Source: Streptomyces sp. R28 (GTDB taxonomy: Bacteria > Actinomycetota > Actinomycetes > Streptomycetales > Streptomycetaceae). From it: a stretch of 64,000 bases of DNA. The stretch lies in assembly GCF_041052385.1 (NCBI RefSeq), contig NZ_CP163439.1:1612001-1676000 (forward strand). The letters run 5' to 3'. Of the stretch, positions 45,225 through 54,017 are shown in pieces. Position 1 is the first letter of the stretch. Each line of letters opens with the position of its first letter. The translations under genes and the position numbers were made by a program. Below the pieces are notes generated by a model, which saw only the letters and a list, made by a program, of their open reading frames with translations, searched no databases and was not told the DNA's origin.

Positions 45225-46805
45225 ATGAAGACGATCAGCTACTGGCTCGCTTCGCCGTGGCGGCGCTCGGCCGCCGCCACGCTGGCCGGTGCGCTGCCCG
45301 TGCTCGCCTATCCGGAGCCGTCGCTGTGGTGGTTGGCGTACGTCGCCCTGGTCCCGTGGATCGCGCTGCTGCGCTCCGCACCGACCGAGAAGCGGGCGCT
45401 GTACGACGGCTGGTGGGGCGGGTTCGGCTTCATGCTGGCGATGCACCACTGGCTGGTGCCGAGCCTGCATGTGTTCACGTTCGTCATCGCGGCCCTGCTC
45501 GGCGCGCTGTGGGCCCCCTGGGGCTGGCTGGTGCGCCGTTTACTGGCCGGGAAGCCGCCCCCGGGCCGGGTCGCCGCTGCTCTTGCCGTCCTGCCGTCGG
45601 GCTGGCTGCTGATCGAGCTGGTCCGTTCCTGGCAGGGGCTCGGCGGGCCGTGGGGCGTGCTGGGCTCCAGTCAGTGGGAGGTGGAGCCCGCGCTGCGGCT
45701 GGCCTCGGTGGGCGGGGTGTGGCTGATCAGCTTCCTGGTGGTGGCCGTCAATGTCGCGGTCGCCGTGCTGGTGGCGGTGCGCAGGTGCCGGGTGCCCGCG
45801 GTGGCCGGGCTCCTCGCCACGGCCGTCGCCACCTCGGCCGCCTGGGTGTGGTCCCCGCGCCCCGACGTCTCGGACCGGGTCCGGATCGCCGTCGTGCAGC
45901 CGGGCGTCATCCAGGGCGGGGCCGGCGCCGACCGGCGCTTCGACCGGGAGGAGCAACTCACCCGCGACCTGGCGGGTCAGGACGTCGACCTGGTCGTCTG
46001 GGGTGAGAGCAGCGTCGGCTACGACCTCGACGACCGGCCCGACTTCGCCCGGCGGCTCGCCGCGCTATCACGCGAGACGGGGGCGAACATCCTGGTCAAC
46101 GTGGACGCGCGACGCTCCGACAAACCCGGCATCTACAAGAGCTCGATCCTCGTCGGCCCGGACGGCCCGACCGGCGCCCGCTACGACAAGATGCGGCTGG
46201 TCCCCTTCGGGGAGTACATACCGCTCCGCTCGATGCTGGGCTGGGCCACCTCCGTGGGCAAGGCGGCGGCCGAGGACCGCAGGCGCGGCACCGAGCAGGT
46301 CGTGATGGACGCCGGGCACGGGCTGCGGATCGGCCCGATGGTCTGCTTCGAGTCCGCGTTCTCCGACATGAGCCGCAACCTCACCGACGACGGCGCCCAG
46401 GTGCTGATCGCCCAGTCGGCGACCTCGACGTTCCAGCAGAGCTGGGCCCCCGAGCAGCATGCCTCGCTCGCCGCGCTGCGCCCCGCCGAGACCGGCCGGC
46501 CGATGGTGCACGCGACGCTGACCGGCGTCTCCGCCGTGTACGGCCCCAGCGGGCAGCGCATCGGTTCCTGGCTCGGCACGGACGAGAGCACGAGCGCGGT
46601 CTACGACGTGCCGCTGGCCGGCGGTGTGACGCCGTACGTCCGCTTCGGCGACTGGCCGGTGCGGGCGGCGCTGCTGATCATCGCCGCGTGGGGCGCGAGC
46701 GAGGGCATCCGGACCCTGCGGCCACGGCTCAGGCGGCCCGCTCCTGAACCGCCCGTACAACCCGCTCGCACAGCTCATGGGTCGCCAGCGCGTCCCGGGC
46801 GCTGA
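45225..46805 (+). CDS. lnt: Apolipoprotein N-acyltransferase
   Basis: The 526-residue protein has about six N-terminal membrane helices (1-210), a nitrilase-fold periplasm-side domain (about 225-480) and a final membrane segment. The catalytic triad is visible as Glu (VVWGESSVG), Lys (RYDKMRLVPFGEY) and Cys (GPMVCFESAFS). It adds the third acyl chain to lipoproteins, several of which lie in this window. The ATG follows GGGAGG. The 3' end overlaps the convergent oxidoreductase gene by 77 bp, an unusually long antisense overlap. Confidence 0.93.
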   Translation: MKTISYWLASPWRRSAAATLAGALPVLAYPEPSLWWLAYVALVPWIALLRSAPTEKRALYDGWWGGFGFMLAMHHWLVPSLHVFTFVIAALLGALWAPWGWLVRRLLAGKPPPGRVAAALAVLPSGWLLIELVRSWQGLGGPWGVLGSSQWEVEPALRLASVGGVWLISFLVVAVNVAVAVLVAVRRCRVPAVAGLLATAVATSAAWVWSPRPDVSDRVRIAVVQPGVIQGGAGADRRFDREEQLTRDLAGQDVDLVVWGESSVGYDLDDRPDFARRLAALSRETGANILVNVDARRSDKPGIYKSSILVGPDGPTGARYDKMRLVPFGEYIPLRSMLGWATSVGKAAAEDRRRGTEQVVMDAGHGLRIGPMVCFESAFSDMSRNLTDDGAQVLIAQSATSTFQQSWAPEQHASLAALRPAETGRPMVHATLTGVSAVYGPSGQRIGSWLGTDESTSAVYDVPLAGGVTPYVRFGDWPVRAALLIIAAWGASEGIRTLRPRLRRPAPEPPVQPARTAHGSPARPGR

Positions 46806-47634
46806 GCACCTTGCCCGCGCGCACGGCGTCGAGGAAGGCCAGCACCGCCTGCTCGATGCCGCGCTGCCGGGCCACCGGCACCCAGTCCCCGCGTCGCCGC
46901 ACGGTCGGCTGGCCCTTGTGGTCGACGACCTCGGCGAGGTTGAGGACCTGACGCTTGGTGTCCTGCCCGGACACCTCCAGGACCTCCTCGGCCGAGCCGC
47001 TGAGCCGGTTCATCACGCCGAGCGCGGTGAAGCCGTCTCCGGCGAGCTGCAGCACGACGTGGTGCAGCAGCCCGCTCTCGACGCGGGCGCGCACGGTCAC
47101 GTCGTCGATCGGGCCCGGCACCAGGAAGCGCAGGGTGTCCACGACGTGGATGAAGTCGTCCAGGATCATCGAGCGCGGCTCTTCCGGCAGCCCGATCCGG
47201 TTCTTCTGCATCAGGATCAGCTCGCGCGGATGGTCGGCGCACTGTGTGTAGCCGGGGGCGTAACGCCGGTTGAAGCCGACGGCGAGGCTCACGTCGCGCC
47301 GCTCGGCGAGCGCCACCAGCCGCTCGGAGTCGGCGAGTTCGTAGGCGAGCGGCTTGTCGACGTACGTCGGCACACCCGCCTCCAGCAGCCGGGTCACGAT
47401 CTCCGGGTGCGCGACGGTGGCCGCGTGCACGAAGGCCGCGTCGAGGCCCTGGGCGAGGAGCGAGTCGAGGTCCGCGTGCCGCTGTGCCGACGGCAGGTGG
47501 AGGCTGTCGGCGACCCGGGCGAGCGTCGCGGGCGTACGGGTCTGCAGATGCAGTTCGACCCCCGGCTGGACGCCGAGCACCGGCAGATAGGCCTTCTGCG
47601 CGATGTCACCGAGTCCGATGCAGCCGACCTTCAC
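46729..47634 (-). CDS. Gfo/Idh/MocA-family oxidoreductase
   Basis: The 301-residue protein has an NAD(P) fold VKVGCIGLGDIAQKAYLPVL at the very start, the EKP-like VDKPLAYEL motif, NRRYAPGYTQC and the C-terminal domain with DDFIHVVDTLRFLV. The substrate is unknown; shorter than most family members but complete. GTG 47634 follows GAGGAG at 8 nt. Its 5' end overlaps the 3' end of the FAD monooxygenase gene by 29 bp, so the two are probably co-transcribed. Confidence 0.9.
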   Translation of the reverse strand: MKVGCIGLGDIAQKAYLPVLGVQPGVELHLQTRTPATLARVADSLHLPSAQRHADLDSLLAQGLDAAFVHAATVAHPEIVTRLLEAGVPTYVDKPLAYELADSERLVALAERRDVSLAVGFNRRYAPGYTQCADHPRELILMQKNRIGLPEEPRSMILDDFIHVVDTLRFLVPGPIDDVTVRARVESGLLHHVVLQLAGDGFTALGVMNRLSGSAEEVLEVSGQDTKRQVLNLAEVVDHKGQPTVRRRGDWVPVARQRGIEQAVLAFLDAVRAGKVLSARDALATHELCERVVRAVQERAA

Positions 47635-48832
47635 GGGGTGTTCTCCTCTGGTGGTTGCCTGCCGGGGCCTTCCCGGCAGCATACGGCGCCTGTGGCGGCC
47701 GCCAGTCGGCGATGCCCGCGAAGCCCCGCAGGAGCAGCGAGGGAGCGGCCTTGGACAGCCCGGCCATCGCCGCGTTCCGTACGGCGATGGCGGTGCGGCC
47801 GGTCGTCATGTTGAGGCGGCCGACCTTCACGGCACGGCGCGCGATGGCGGTCGTACGCGGGAGCCGGGCTGCCGTGTACGCGGCGAGGTCGGCGCAGTGG
47901 TGGGCGAGTACGACGGCGTCCTCGACGGCCTGGTTGCCGCCCTGCCCCAGCGTCGGCGGCATGGCGTGCGCGGCGTCGCCGACCAGGGCGACCCGGCCAC
48001 GGTGGTAGGCGGGCAGCGGCTCGGCGATGTGGTGGACGTCGTGGCGCAGGACGTCCTCGGGGCGGGCGGCGGCGAGGATCGCGGGGATCGGGTCGTGCCA
48101 GTCTCCGTAGCGGCGGAGCAGTTCGGTCTTCTCGTCGTCGGGGGCACGTTCCGCGGCGGGCGTGATCGCCGCGGCGTACGCGTAGACGCGGCCGTCCTTG
48201 AGCGGGTGCGAGCCCCAGATGCGGCCCCGGCCCCAGGTCTCGTGCGAGGCGAATTCCAGGCCGGGCAGGGGGATGACGACCCGCCATGTGGTGAAACCGG
48301 CGTAGACGGTCCCGGGGTGGCCGGGGAACAGCGCCCGGCGTACGGCGGACTGGATGCCGTCTGCGGCCACCACGAGGTCGGCCTCCAGGTCGCCGTCCGG
48401 CGTGCTGACGCGCGCCGGTCGGTCGGCGTCGCCCGCGTCGGCGAGGGTCGCGGCGACGCCGGTCCGGACGACCCCGGACGGGAGTCGCGAGGCGAGGCTG
48501 TTGATGAGGGTGGCCCGGTGGAGGAGGACGAGGGGGTCGCCGAAGCGTTCGGCCACGGTGTCGGCGTCCGCGCGGGAGAGCCAGCGCCCGGACGGGGTGC
48601 GCAGTCCCCCGTCGCCCTGCCATGCGGCCAGGTCGCGGATCTCGTCGCCGAGCCCGATGACGTCCAGCGCGCGCAGGGAGTTGGGCGCTAGGGATATGGC
48701 CGCGCCGACCGGCTCCAGGGACGGGGCCCGCTCCAGCACGGTGACGTCCCAGCCGTCTCGGTGCAGTGCGGCCGCCGCGGTCAGGCCTCCGATGCCGCCG
48801 CCGATCACGATGGCGCGCGATGACTGTGCCAT
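47606..48832 (-). CDS. FAD-dependent aromatic monooxygenase (PHBH fold)
   Basis: The 408-residue flavoprotein has the GxGxxG site AIVIGGGIGGLTAAAALH, the DG motif LVVAADGIQSAVRR and the GD motif VALVGDAAHAMPPTLGQGGNQAVEDAVVLA. It is closest in pattern to zeaxanthin-epoxidase/salicylate-hydroxylase-like enzymes. The substrate is unknown, probably aromatic or polyketide-like. The ATG follows AGGAGGAG. It is divergent from a TetR gene with two palindromic sites in the shared promoter, so induction by its substrate is likely. Confidence 0.9.
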   Translation of the reverse strand: MAQSSRAIVIGGGIGGLTAAAALHRDGWDVTVLERAPSLEPVGAAISLAPNSLRALDVIGLGDEIRDLAAWQGDGGLRTPSGRWLSRADADTVAERFGDPLVLLHRATLINSLASRLPSGVVRTGVAATLADAGDADRPARVSTPDGDLEADLVVAADGIQSAVRRALFPGHPGTVYAGFTTWRVVIPLPGLEFASHETWGRGRIWGSHPLKDGRVYAYAAAITPAAERAPDDEKTELLRRYGDWHDPIPAILAAARPEDVLRHDVHHIAEPLPAYHRGRVALVGDAAHAMPPTLGQGGNQAVEDAVVLAHHCADLAAYTAARLPRTTAIARRAVKVGRLNMTTGRTAIAVRNAAMAGLSKAAPSLLLRGFAGIADWRPPQAPYAAGKAPAGNHQRRTPREGRLHRTR

Positions 48833-48872
48833 GGGCTCCTCCTCGTACCGGGTGCTCGAACACCACGCCGTT

Positions 48873-48888
48873 CACTACAGATGTAGTG
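48873..48888. promoter_or_regulatory. TetR operator 1
   Basis: Perfect 7-bp arms CACTACA/TGTAGTG around GA, in the promoter region of the FAD monooxygenase. The centre lies 33 bp from operator 2. Confidence 0.65.
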
Positions 48889-48906
48889 AGAGCATGCCGC
48901 GACTGT

Positions 48907-48920
48907 ACTACAGCCGTAGT
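48907..48920. promoter_or_regulatory. TetR operator 2
   Basis: ACTAC-N4-GTAGT, sharing the ACTACA half-site of operator 1, lies 9 bp before the -10 of the TetR gene. Binding here would give autoregulation. Confidence 0.55.
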
Positions 48921-48941
48921 TCCACGGGTAGGTTGATCTCC

Positions 48942-49532
48942 ATGTCCGTACGCACCCCGGGCGCCGCACGCGCCGACCTCGTCGCCGACACCGCCCTCGC
49001 GCTGCTCGCCGAGCGCGGCATGCGCGGGCTCACGCACCGGGCCGTCGACGAGACGGCCGGGCTGCCGCAGGGTTCCACGTCCAACCTCGCCCGCACCCGA
49101 CAGGCGCTGCTGGAGCTGGCGGTACGGCGGCTCGCCGAGCGCGAGGCACGCGTACTGGCACTGGAGGAGATGCCGGACCCGCGCGGTGGCCTCGACTCGC
49201 TGGTCGACGGCCTGGCCCAGGCGATCCACCGCTCCCTGACCCGCAACCGCGAACTGACGCTGGCCCGCTACGAGTTGGCCCTCGACGCGACGCGCCGCCC
49301 CGAGCTGCGCGCCTACTTCGACGCCACGGGCGCCCGCTTCCGCGACCAGGTCACCGCCCTGGTGACCGCGATGGGGTCGACGGACCCGGCCCGGCACGTG
49401 CTGTCCCTGGTCGCCTGGGCGGACGGGCTGATGTTCAGTTGCGTGGCCGGGTCCTTCAGCACCGAGACACCGAGCCCGGCGGAGGTACGGGCGGGGCTGC
49501 GCGAGTTGCTGGCCGGGATGCTCGGCCGCTGA
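48942..49532 (+). CDS. TetR-family regulator
   Basis: The 196-residue protein has an N-terminal helix-turn-helix (ADLVADTALALLAERGMRGLTHRAVDETAGLPQGSTSNLARTRQALLELAV) and a helical ligand domain. The HTH opening is typical of a DUF-type TetR C-terminal subgroup. It likely represses the divergent FAD monooxygenase gene through the ACTACA palindromes. The ATG is 7 nt after TAGGTT (48929-48934) without SD (leaderless). Confidence 0.92.
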   Translation: MSVRTPGAARADLVADTALALLAERGMRGLTHRAVDETAGLPQGSTSNLARTRQALLELAVRRLAEREARVLALEEMPDPRGGLDSLVDGLAQAIHRSLTRNRELTLARYELALDATRRPELRAYFDATGARFRDQVTALVTAMGSTDPARHVLSLVAWADGLMFSCVAGSFSTETPSPAEVRAGLRELLAGMLGR

Positions 49533-49597
49533 CGTCGGCGCTCCGCGGCGCCGTAAAACTCCTGGTGGGCTCAGGGGAGTTGAGCGAGGATTCGGGC

Positions 49598-50110
49598 ATG
49601 ACCAGCGAACGCAATGAGCCCGCCACCACCGCCGACGAGCGCACCATGCTGGAGGGCTGGCTGGACTACCACCGGCAGACCCTCGCCTGGAAGTGCGAGG
49701 GTCTGACCGACGCCCAGCTCAGGACCGCCTCCGTGGAACCGTCCGAGCTGTCGCTGATGGGGCTGGTGCGGCACATGGCGGAGGTGGAGCGGGGCTGGTT
49801 CCGCAAGGTGCTCACAGCCGAGGGCGCCGGCCCGATCTACTACACCGAGGAGGACCAGGACGGCGAGTTTCACCTCTCCGAGTCGGACACCTGGGAGGAG
49901 GCGTACGCCACCTGGCAGTCCGAGATCGAGACCGCCCGGCGCAACGCGGCCCGCTTCGGCCTCGACGACGTCTCCGAGGGCAAGCACCGCAGGACCGGCG
50001 AGCGGTTCAACCTGCGCTGGATATACACCCACATGATCGAGGAGTACGCCCGCCACAACGGCCACGCCGACCTGATCCGCGAGCGCCTCGACGGCTCCAC
50101 CGGCGACTGA
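49598..50110 (+). CDS. DinB/DUF664-family protein
   Basis: The 170-residue four-helix-bundle protein has metal-site histidines in MGLVRHMAEVERGWFRKVL and THMIEEYARHNGHADLIRE, the DUF664/DinB pattern. Members are putative metal-dependent thiol transferases, in actinobacteria possibly mycothiol- or bacillithiol-linked. The ATG follows GAGGATTC. Standalone gene downstream of the TetR gene (66-bp gap). Confidence 0.9.
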   Translation: MTSERNEPATTADERTMLEGWLDYHRQTLAWKCEGLTDAQLRTASVEPSELSLMGLVRHMAEVERGWFRKVLTAEGAGPIYYTEEDQDGEFHLSESDTWEEAYATWQSEIETARRNAARFGLDDVSEGKHRRTGERFNLRWIYTHMIEEYARHNGHADLIRERLDGSTGD

Positions 50111-50222
50111 CGTCAGCGTCGATGGGCCCGCGCCGCCCGTACGGGGACAGAGATCACCCGTGCGGAGCAACCTCTGCTTGTCCGCTGTCCCAACAGCAGC
50201 CGGACCCAGCAGAGTTGCGCGG

Positions 50223-50738
50223 GTGCATCGAACGACGACCACCGCAACGCTCCTGGTCACCGTGGCCGTCTCGGCCCTCTCGGGCTGCGTGACGGTCCCG
50301 CGCTCACCGGCGCCCGGACCGCCCCCGGTACCGTCCCAGCCGCCGGCGCCCCGGCCGGGCGGGCAGGAGGACCCGCGGGTCGTGCAGGCGCCGGCCCGCG
50401 AGGCCCTGACGCTCACCGGCCCGTCCCCCAGCCCGGCCCCCTCGACGTCCGCCGCACGCTCCGCGTCCCCCACCGCGCCACCACCGGCACACACACCGGC
50501 GGCCCCTCGCTCGCACCCCCACGCCCATCCCCATCCCCATCCCCAGCACCGGGGACCCCACCGCCCCGCCGTCGACGCCCCGAAACGGCCGCACACCGAG
50601 ATCCCCGACGTGCCGGAGTCGGTCCGCCATGACGTCCCGCGAGGGAACTCGGACCTCTGCGCGCTGGGCAAGAAGTACGGCGGCTGGAGGGCGGACAGCC
50701 CGGAGTCGAGGATCTGCGAGCAGGCGTACGGCCAGTGA
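50223..50738 (+). CDS. Pro/His-rich putative lipoprotein
   Basis: About 171 residues. A signal segment (TATLLVTVAVSALSGC) ends in the lipobox LSGC; a long Pro/Ala/Ser-rich linker contains an HPHAHPHPHPQH stretch encoded by CCCCAT repeats (50514-50545). The C-terminal ~35 residues look folded and conserved (DLCALGKKYGGWRADSPESRIC, with a Cys pair). Likely a wall- or membrane-anchored small protein of unknown function. The start is uncertain: GTG 50223 gives a clean signal peptide, GTG 50160 is possible. Confidence 0.7.
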   Translation: MHRTTTTATLLVTVAVSALSGCVTVPRSPAPGPPPVPSQPPAPRPGGQEDPRVVQAPAREALTLTGPSPSPAPSTSAARSASPTAPPPAHTPAAPRSHPHAHPHPHPQHRGPHRPAVDAPKRPHTEIPDVPESVRHDVPRGNSDLCALGKKYGGWRADSPESRICEQAYGQ

Positions 50739-50837
50739 AATGCGGGGCCGACGCCGGTCAGTCCCCTGTGTAGCCGGAGCGGCACCCCACAGGGGCGGGC
50801 GGGGCCGCCTCTCCGCCTCCCCGGCCCCGCTCAGCCT

Positions 50838-51293
50838 CTACGGCCCCTCCCCCAGCCACGCCTCCAACCGCCGAAGCTCCGCCCGTACGCCGTCCCCGTA
50901 GCTGTCGTCCCGCAACGCCCCCGCGGCTCCCCGCGCCCGGCGCACATGCACGCGGGCGGCCTCCGCGCGGTCGAGCTTCACATAGTCGGCGGCCAGATTC
51001 AGATGCAGCGAGGGATACAGGGCCCGTACGGCCAGCGCGCCGCCGGCGCCCTCGGCCTCCGTCAACGCCCGCAGATCCCAGGCCAGTTCGTCCGAGGGGT
51101 CGTCCTGCGTGTCCGCCAGGTAGTGCGCCAGTGTGCAGCGGTGCAGCGGGTCGCCGTCCTCGCCGAGCTCCGTCCACAGGTCCAGCAACCGGCGCCGGGC
51201 CTCTTCGCGGTCCCCCGCGTGATGCAGAATGACGACCTGCCCGATCCGCGTCAGCACGGCGTCCGGCGCCGCCTGCTCCTGTTGCTCCGCCAC
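50838..51293 (-). CDS. TPR-like protein
   Basis: The 151-residue, fully helical, acidic protein has repeated helix-turn-helix pairs of tetratricopeptide type (ILHHAGDREEARRRLLDLWTELGE; LHLNLAADYVKLDRAEAARVHVRRARGAA). These are probably protein-binding; no catalytic motif. Starts at GTG 51293, upstream of and separate from ung. Confidence 0.82.
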   Translation of the reverse strand: MAEQQEQAAPDAVLTRIGQVVILHHAGDREEARRRLLDLWTELGEDGDPLHRCTLAHYLADTQDDPSDELAWDLRALTEAEGAGGALAVRALYPSLHLNLAADYVKLDRAEAARVHVRRARGAAGALRDDSYGDGVRAELRRLEAWLGEGP

Positions 51294-51380
51294 CGCGTCC
51301 TCCGGGCCCTCGTCGGCTGGTCCCTTCCGACGCTAACCGGCCGCACCGGCAATCCCGGTCAGGCGGCTCCGTACGGCACC

Positions 51381-51406
51381 GGGCCGGTCCGGCGAAGGAC
51401 CGGCCC
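51381..51406 (-). terminator. Terminator of ung
   Basis: A 10-bp perfect stem GGGCCGGTCC/GGACCGGCCC with GGCGAA loop lies 11 nt past the ung stop codon. Confidence 0.75.
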
Positions 51407-51416
51407 TGCGGGTGGG

Positions 51417-52100
51417 TCAGCCCAGGTCAGGGATCCGCCAGTCGATCGGCTCGTGCCCCTGCCGGGCCACCGCCTCGTTGATCTGCGTGAACGGCTGGGA
51501 CCCGAAGAACTTCCGCGCCGACAGCGGCGAGGGGTGCGCCCCCTTGACCACCACATGCCGCGTCTCGTCGATGAGCGGCAGCTTCTTCTGCGCGTAGTTG
51601 CCCCACAGCACGAACACCGCCGGGTCGGGTCGGTCGGCCACGGCACGGATCACCGCGTCGGTGAACTTCTCCCAGCCCTTGCCCTTGTGCGAGTTCGCCT
51701 CACCGCCACGGACCGTGAGCACGGCGTTGAGCAGCAGGACGCCCTGCTGGGCCCAGGGCATCAGATAGCCGTTGTCGGGGACGGGGAGGCCGAGCTCCTC
51801 CTTCATCTCCTTGTAGATGTTGCGCAGCGACGGCGGCGTCTTCACGCCGGGGCGGACCGAGAAGCACAGGCCGTGTCCCTGGCCCTCGCCGTGATACGGG
51901 TCCTGCCCGAGGATCAGGACCTTCACCTGCTCGTACGGCGTCGCGTCCAGCGCGGCGAAGACCTGCTCGCGCGGCGGGTGGACGGGGCCCTTCGCCCGCT
52001 CCTCCTCGACGAACTCCATCAGCTCCTTGAAGTAGGGCTGCTGCAGCTCGTCACCCAGAACCCCGCGCCAGGACTCGGGCAGCATGGCGATGTCGGTCAC
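51417..52100 (-). CDS. ung: Uracil-DNA glycosylase
   Basis: The 227-residue family-1 UDG has the catalytic water-activating loop GQDPYHGEGQ (Asp67, His70) and the minor-groove loop HPSPLSA (His189 onward). It removes uracil from DNA to start base-excision repair. The GTG start at 52100 follows AGGAAG. Streptomycetes often have two ung genes; copy number cannot be seen here. Confidence 0.95.
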   Translation of the reverse strand: MTDIAMLPESWRGVLGDELQQPYFKELMEFVEEERAKGPVHPPREQVFAALDATPYEQVKVLILGQDPYHGEGQGHGLCFSVRPGVKTPPSLRNIYKEMKEELGLPVPDNGYLMPWAQQGVLLLNAVLTVRGGEANSHKGKGWEKFTDAVIRAVADRPDPAVFVLWGNYAQKKLPLIDETRHVVVKGAHPSPLSARKFFGSQPFTQINEAVARQGHEPIDWRIPDLG

Positions 52101-52218
52101 GTCGACTTCCTTACGATGTGCGGCGAACGGTGAGAGGTGACCGCCCCGCGGTCACTTCCAGGCCTCCGAACCTACAGGCGGCCACTGACAATCACCCCGC
52201 CCACCGCACATCCCGCCC

Positions 52219-53799
52219 CTACCAGCTGGTCTTGCGGGACAGCTCCCCCACCATCATGATCGTCGACGGGTCGAGGGCCCGCTCCGCGCCCGAGATCTCC
52301 GCGCTCGCGGCCACGTACTGCCGGCCCTGCCACAGCGGCAGCAGTCGCGCGTCCTCGACGAGGATCCGCTGGGCCTCCTCGAAGTCCTTGACCACGTTGG
52401 CACGGTCGCTCTGGGCGCGGGAGTTGGGCAGCAGGGTCTCGGTGATCTTGGGCGACACGTACGGCGTACCGAGCGCGTTCTGCTTGCCGACGAACGGTGC
52501 GATGAAGTTGTCCGCGTCCGGGAAGTCGGGGAACCAGCCGCGTCCGAACACGGGGTACTCGCCGTTCTTGTAGCCCTCGACGTACGTCTTCCAGGGGCGG
52601 CTCTTGAGAGTGACCTCGAAGAGGCCGGACTTCTCGAGCTGGCTCTTCAGCTCCTGGAACTCGGCTTTGGTGGCCGAGCCGTAGCGGTCGCTGGTGTACC
52701 AGAGCATGAGCGGGACGGGGGTGGTGATGCCCGCCTCGGTGAGGATCTTGCCGGCCTTGGCCTCGCTGGGCTCGCCGAAGTCGTCGAAGAAGCTCGTGGT
52801 GTGTCCGGTCAGGCCCTTGGGGACCATGGAGTACAGCGGCTCGACGGTGTCCCTGTAGACCTTGTGGGCGATCGCCGGACGGTCGATGACCTGGGCGATG
52901 GCCTTGCGGACGGCGGGCTTGCCCGCCATGGGGTCCTTCGGGTTGAAGACCAGGTAGTTGATCTCCGTGCCGGAGCCCTCGATCAGCTGGAGGTGGTCGT
53001 CGTCGTCGGCCTGGATGTCGACGATGTCGTCGGCGGCGAGACCGCGGAAGGCGACGTCGAGCTCCTTGTCGCGCAGCGCGGCGACCATGGTGGGCGAGTC
53101 CTGGAAGTAACGGATGGTAACCGCGTTGTTCTTGCGCTCCGCGTACCCCTGGTAGCCGTCGTACTTGACGAGCTCGGCCTGCTGGCCCTCTTCGTAGGAG
53201 TCGAGGGTGTACGGCCCGGAGCCGACGACGGTGTCTTCCTCGCGCAGCTTGTCGGCCGGGTAGTCCTCGGGGTCGACGATCGACATGGCGGGCGTGGCCA
53301 GCACGAACGGGAAGGTCGCGTCGGCCTTGTTCAGGTGGAAGACGACCTCTTTGTCGTTGAGCACCTGGACCCGTTCGAGGCTGCCCAGCAGACCGGCGGG
53401 GCCGCCGTTGACGTCGATCGTCCGGATGCGGTCGATGGAGTACTTGACCGCCTGCGCGTCGAGCGTGTGCCCGTCGGAGAACTTCAGGCCCTCACGCAGC
53501 TCGCACTTGTACTTCATGTTCGAGCTGTCGGTGAACTGGCAGCTCTTCGCGGCGTCGGGCTCGGGCGCGCTCGCGCCCGAGGGATAGCTGAGCAGCGTCT
53601 GGTAGATGTTCCGGAACAGCTCCCAGGAGCTGTCCCAGGACGCGGCGGGATCAAGGGTGCTGGGGGCGGCGGTCGTCCCCACGACGATCGCCCCTTCCTC
53701 CTCCGTCGAATCGGACGAGAGGACACCGCACCCGGCCACCAGGGACGATATGGACGCGATGGCCGCCACCTGCCGCAGGCGTCGGATCCGGTTGAACAC
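52219..53799 (-). CDS. Peptide-type ABC transporter substrate-binding lipoprotein (family 5)
   Basis: The 526-residue protein has a signal peptide with lipobox SLVAGC, then the SBP_bac_5 fold: VVGTTAAPSTLDPAASWDSSWELFRNIYQTLL, YKCELREGLKFSDGHTLDAQAVKYSIDRI, GSGPYTLDSYEEGQ and VNYLVFN-type NYLVFNPKDPMAGKPAVRKAI. It binds oligopeptides or similar molecules. No permease or ATPase genes are adjacent, so it is an orphan or works with a distant system. GTG 53799 has the better distance to GAGGAG; GTG 53805 is an alternative. Confidence 0.92.
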   Translation of the reverse strand: MFNRIRRLRQVAAIASISSLVAGCGVLSSDSTEEEGAIVVGTTAAPSTLDPAASWDSSWELFRNIYQTLLSYPSGASAPEPDAAKSCQFTDSSNMKYKCELREGLKFSDGHTLDAQAVKYSIDRIRTIDVNGGPAGLLGSLERVQVLNDKEVVFHLNKADATFPFVLATPAMSIVDPEDYPADKLREEDTVVGSGPYTLDSYEEGQQAELVKYDGYQGYAERKNNAVTIRYFQDSPTMVAALRDKELDVAFRGLAADDIVDIQADDDDHLQLIEGSGTEINYLVFNPKDPMAGKPAVRKAIAQVIDRPAIAHKVYRDTVEPLYSMVPKGLTGHTTSFFDDFGEPSEAKAGKILTEAGITTPVPLMLWYTSDRYGSATKAEFQELKSQLEKSGLFEVTLKSRPWKTYVEGYKNGEYPVFGRGWFPDFPDADNFIAPFVGKQNALGTPYVSPKITETLLPNSRAQSDRANVVKDFEEAQRILVEDARLLPLWQGRQYVAASAEISGAERALDPSTIMMVGELSRKTSW

Positions 53800-53980
53800 G
53801 CGCACGCTCCTCGATCTGCCATGCCAAGGGTCGGCAAAACATACCGCAGTGTTCCGGCCGGTGGACCTCCAGTCTCAGGAGCACTTGCTCACCTCTGCGG
53901 TGACTACGTTGTCAACGGCCAGTGAACTCCCGATACGTCGACACGGGCGCAGCTGGTGTCCAGCGGCGCCCGTGCCTCGG

Positions 53981-54008
53981 TCCCGTGTCTTGAGTCCCGT
54001 GTCTTGAG
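53981..54008. repeat. Two tandem 14-bp copies upstream of the oligopeptide-binding gene
   Basis: TCCCGTGTCTTGAG is present twice in a row, just past the stop of the SDR gene (54018). Perfect duplication in noncoding DNA. Confidence 0.85.
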
Positions 54009-54017
54009 TCCCGTACG

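Noticed and set aside
53981..54008. Attachment site from the perfect 14-bp duplication
   Set aside because: Two adjacent copies with no integrase or tRNA gene and no matching distant copy; a simple local duplication is enough.
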